NCBI GenBank assembly: GCA_902554335.1
Contig: CACDOD010000001.1
Coordinates: 39,596-103,595, forward strand
Direction: 5' to 3'
From: an uncultured Pelagibacteraceae bacterium
GTDB lineage: Bacteria > Pseudomonadota > Alphaproteobacteria > Pelagibacterales > Pelagibacteraceae
Length of the DNA stretch: 64,000 nt
In this document: one piece after another, positions 63,411 through 64,000 of the stretch
Layout of the letters: every line of letters begins with the position of its first letter
Numbering within the stretch: the first letter of the stretch is position 1
Translations under genes and position numbers: made by a program
The notes under the pieces: model-generated
Databases searched by the model: none
Seen by the model: the letters and a program-made list of their open reading frames with translations, nothing else
Told to the model about the DNA's origin: nothing

Positions 63411-64000
63411 ATGAAACCAAGAGAAATTCTAGTTTTTGGAGGATCCGGTCAATTAGGTCGGCATTTATTGAGAAAATTAACAAGATTGAATTTTAAAGTT
63501 ACAGTAGTAACCAGAAACGTACATAAAAAAGGGTATATATTAAAAAGTCAAGCCAATGCAGGCTGGATAGATATAATTGAAATAAGTTCATTTAATTATC
63601 AAAAATTAGATAAACTTTTCAAAAATAAAGATATCTGCATTAATTTAATTGGAATACTCAACCAGAAAAATAAAAATTCTTTTTATAATATTCATACATT
63701 ATTACCTCAAAAGTTAGCAGAACTGTCAAAAAAAAATAATATTAAACAATTTATACATTTGTCAGCACTAGGAATTGAAGAGGCAACAGAGAGCAAATAT
63801 GCATTAAGCAAACTTAATGGAGAACAAGAAATAAAAAAAATATTAAATAATTATGTAATACTCAAACCTTCAATCGTTTACAGCGTTGATGATAAATTTA
63901 GCACAATGTTAATGACTATTCTTAAATATTCACCTCTTTTTCCAATATACTTCAATGGAAAAACTATTTTTCATCCAATTCATGTAACCGATATGTGTGA
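63411..64000 (+). CDS. NAD(P)-binding NDUFA9/SDR-like protein (3' end beyond window)
   Basis: MKPREILVFGGSGQLGRHLLRKLTRLNFKVTVVTRN... INLIGIL..., FIHLSALGIEE; open to the window edge. Confidence 0.85.
   Translation, partial: MKPREILVFGGSGQLGRHLLRKLTRLNFKVTVVTRNVHKKGYILKSQANAGWIDIIEISSFNYQKLDKLFKNKDICINLIGILNQKNKNSFYNIHTLLPQKLAELSKKNNIKQFIHLSALGIEEATESKYALSKLNGEQEIKKILNNYVILKPSIVYSVDDKFSTMLMTILKYSPLFPIYFNGKTIFHPIHVTDMC

Noticed and set aside
63397-63483. N-terminal extension of the RNase D-like ORF
   Set aside because: Overlaps the divergent NDUFA9-like gene start at 63411; internal Met at 63396 is the better start.

Overview
The window is a continuous, very AT-rich, gene-dense chromosomal segment from a streamlined alphaproteobacterium. 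It looks like SAR11/Pelagibacterales, judged from composition, protein character and gene order; I ran no database search. About 65 protein genes are supported: gltD-gltB; thrS-infC-rpmI-rplT-pheS-pheT-lepA; gyrB plus a RegB-type kinase; cobT/cobS-like plus a J-domain protein, facing bolA; aroB-aroK; def-fmt-truA; a SET-domain protein next to an HDAC-family protein; dapE-dapD-HAD-argB-yidC-yidD-rnpA-rpmH; dcd-murA-DUF2948-like-hisD-infA; cspA; hisS-hisZ-hisG; rmuC, an MGME1-like nuclease and sbcB; trxA; folC-accD-trpA-trpB-trpF-pyrF-ihfB-rpsA-cmk-aroA-lptB-lptC-kdsD-rnd. There are four tRNAs: Ser-GGA, Thr-GGT, Phe-GAA and His-GUG. I saw no CRISPR arrays, rRNAs, transposons or prophage. The observations I find most interesting are: (1) a strongly atypical tRNA-His 3 nt upstream of hisS; (2) an unannotated structured intergenic region with mutually exclusive helices between cspA and tRNA-His; (3) an adjacent SET-domain methyltransferase and HDAC-family deacetylase; (4) a CobS/CobT/J-domain module with no other cobalamin genes in the window; (5) a nuclease cluster of RmuC, MGME1-like and ExoI; (6) the complement of tRNA-Thr apparently serving as terminator of the facing gene. 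Two short genes (rpmH and a 38-aa ORF), plus a 3'-truncated NDUFA9-like gene, are absent from the supplied ORF track.
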